Assembly (NCBI GenBank): GCA_900142905.1
Contig: FSRV01000002.1
Span: 186,001-250,000, forward strand
From: Burkholderia sp. GAS332
GTDB taxonomy: Bacteria; Pseudomonadota; Gammaproteobacteria; Burkholderiales; Burkholderiaceae
Direction: 5' to 3'
DNA length: 64,000 nucleotides
Shown: piece after piece, positions 63,396 to 64,000 of the stretch
Layout of the letters: every line of letters starts with the position of its first letter
Position numbering within the stretch: the first letter of the stretch is position 1
The notes under the pieces: model-generated
Databases searched by the model: none
What the model was told of the DNA's origin: nothing
What the model saw: only the letters and a program-made list of their open reading frames with translations
Made by a program: the position numbers and the translations under genes

Positions 63396-63830
63396 ATGTA
63401 CAGGATCATTGCGCTCGCGGCGCTCGTGACGTTGGCGTCACTGGCCTCGCCGAATCTCGCCATGGCCGGCACGACACCGTCGCCGCCCGGCGCGCACGTC
63501 TATATCGGCTATCCGAACGACGGACAGGTGGTGCCGGCCAACAAGCCGTTTCGGGTCTGGTTCGGCTTGCGCTATATGGGCGTGGCGCCGAAAGGCGTCA
63601 AGTATCCGAACACGGGGCACCACCATCTGCTGATCGACACCGACCTGCCGCCGATGGATCAGGAAATTCCAAACGACCGCAACCATCTGCATTTCGGCGC
63701 GGGCGAAACGGAAACCATGATTCAACTGCCGCCTGGCAAGCACACGTTGCAACTGCTGATGGGCGACGACATGCATATGCCGCACAACCCGCCGGTGTAC
63801 TCGAAGAAGATCACGGTCATTGCGCGGTGA
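63396..63830 (+). CDS. DUF4399 exported protein, copy 2
   Basis: A 144-residue paralogue of the preceding gene with a cleavable signal peptide (MYRIIALAALVTLASLASPN, cleaved near AMAGT). The core repeats the same His-rich blocks (NTGHHHLLIDTDLPPMDQEI; NHLHFGAGETETMIQLPPGK; MHMPHNPPVYSKKITV). GACGGAGAG precedes the start. The pair arose by tandem duplication and is probably one operon (47 bp apart). Confidence 0.75.
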   Translation: MYRIIALAALVTLASLASPNLAMAGTTPSPPGAHVYIGYPNDGQVVPANKPFRVWFGLRYMGVAPKGVKYPNTGHHHLLIDTDLPPMDQEIPNDRNHLHFGAGETETMIQLPPGKHTLQLLMGDDMHMPHNPPVYSKKITVIAR

Positions 63831-63877
63831 CGCGTTACTAGCATGAGCGGCTTTGCCGCTTCAGTGTCACGCCGCAG

Positions 63878-63902
63878 CCAACACCGTCGCGCGCGGTGTT
63901 GG
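63878..63902. terminator. Perfect 9-bp hairpin after the DUF4399 pair
   Basis: CCAACACCG and CGGTGTTGG form a perfect 9-bp stem around a 7-base GC loop, 48 bp after the last stop. No T-run follows, so it may be a weak or bidirectional terminator, or a protein site. Confidence 0.35.
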
Positions 63903-64000
63903 TTGCGATCCACCAGCTCCAATCTGTCACTGGGTAGCCGGCGCGCTGCGTCCAGCGGCTTACCGTCCCCGAAGTCCTTTATCTACGGCCATTCAGAAGA

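Noticed and set aside
63847-63859. GCGGCTTTGCCGC hairpin as the terminator of the DUF4399 operon
   Set aside because: A 5-bp stem with a 3-base loop and no T-run is too weak to call.
1-64000. tRNA, rRNA, insertion sequence, integrase or CRISPR array
   Set aside because: Read through for transposase or integrase motifs, terminal repeats and tRNA-like ends; none was convincing in the window.

Overview
The window is GC-rich, densely packed chromosomal DNA from a betaproteobacterium. Protein character and gene neighbourhoods (VgrG/PAAR, TRAP plus RuBisCO-like cluster, BceC-type UDP-glucose dehydrogenase, sigma-54-type exopolysaccharide promoters, DUF3309, DUF4399) point to Burkholderia/Paraburkholderia. 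That assignment is inferred from gene content only; no rRNA or tRNA gene was seen.

Layout. (1) 1-5352: the end of a type VI secretion module, with a VgrG tail carrying an HExxH metallopeptidase-like effector domain, an exported protein that may be its immunity partner, a PAAR tip protein and two membrane proteins of unknown role. (2) 5533-13044: housekeeping and accessory genes. These are an Sfp-type phosphopantetheinyl transferase, a minus-strand operon (nitroreductase, unknown protein, degenerate PPTase paralogue) behind a Fur-box-like palindrome, an MFS carrier, an Lrp/AsnC regulator next to a gutted LysE/RhtB gene, a 24-residue membrane protein and a LacI-type regulator. (3) 13068-19612: a catabolic operon divergent from the LacI gene, with a TRAP binding protein, a fused TRAP permease, a VOC protein, a RuBisCO-like protein and a DUF1537 kinase. 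It is probably for an unusual branched sugar acid of the apionate type. (4) 20323-52021: a large surface-polysaccharide region. Its left part is a graveyard: a WcaJ/BceB N-terminal fragment, the C-terminal KR/ACP end of a polyketide synthase, an LpxC-like gene that still looks intact, a multiply frameshifted AONS-family gene, and a second WcaJ start. Then comes an apparently functional ABC-transporter-dependent capsule system (Wza/KpsD-like, KpsM, KpsT, KpsE-like) followed by a dead wecB, wecC, a 21-repeat coiled-coil protein, a BNR-propeller protein, a double glycosyltransferase, an alginate-lyase-family protein and a GT61. A tight operon follows (ugd, four glycosyltransferases, a CE4-like deacetylase, one unknown). 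The right edge is a WcaJ C-terminal remnant followed by a second, BceC-like ugd. Three sigma-54 promoter-like sites lie at the remnants of the WcaJ genes. (5) 52352-56119: a KfrA-like DNA-binding protein, small unknowns, a DHA2 multidrug exporter and a DUF3303 protein. (6) 56599-63830: three paralogous small proteins with double-glycine-type leaders, divergent from a membrane Ser/Thr kinase (DUF4384 C-terminus), then a caspase-FGE fusion and two tandem exported DUF4399 proteins.

How it works together: UDP-uronic acids from WecC and the two Ugd enzymes would supply the glycosyltransferases for an acidic polysaccharide, exported by the KpsMTE/Wza machinery and trimmed or modified by the lyase, deacetylase and BNR protein. 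Several genes (rhtB-like, wecB, wcaJ) keep both ends but lost their middles, so the region has decayed and been rearranged recently. The least explained pieces are the double-glycine peptide trio beside the kinase and caspase-FGE genes, the 35-residue-repeat coiled-coil protein, and the RuBisCO-like catabolic operon with its paired 17-bp operators.
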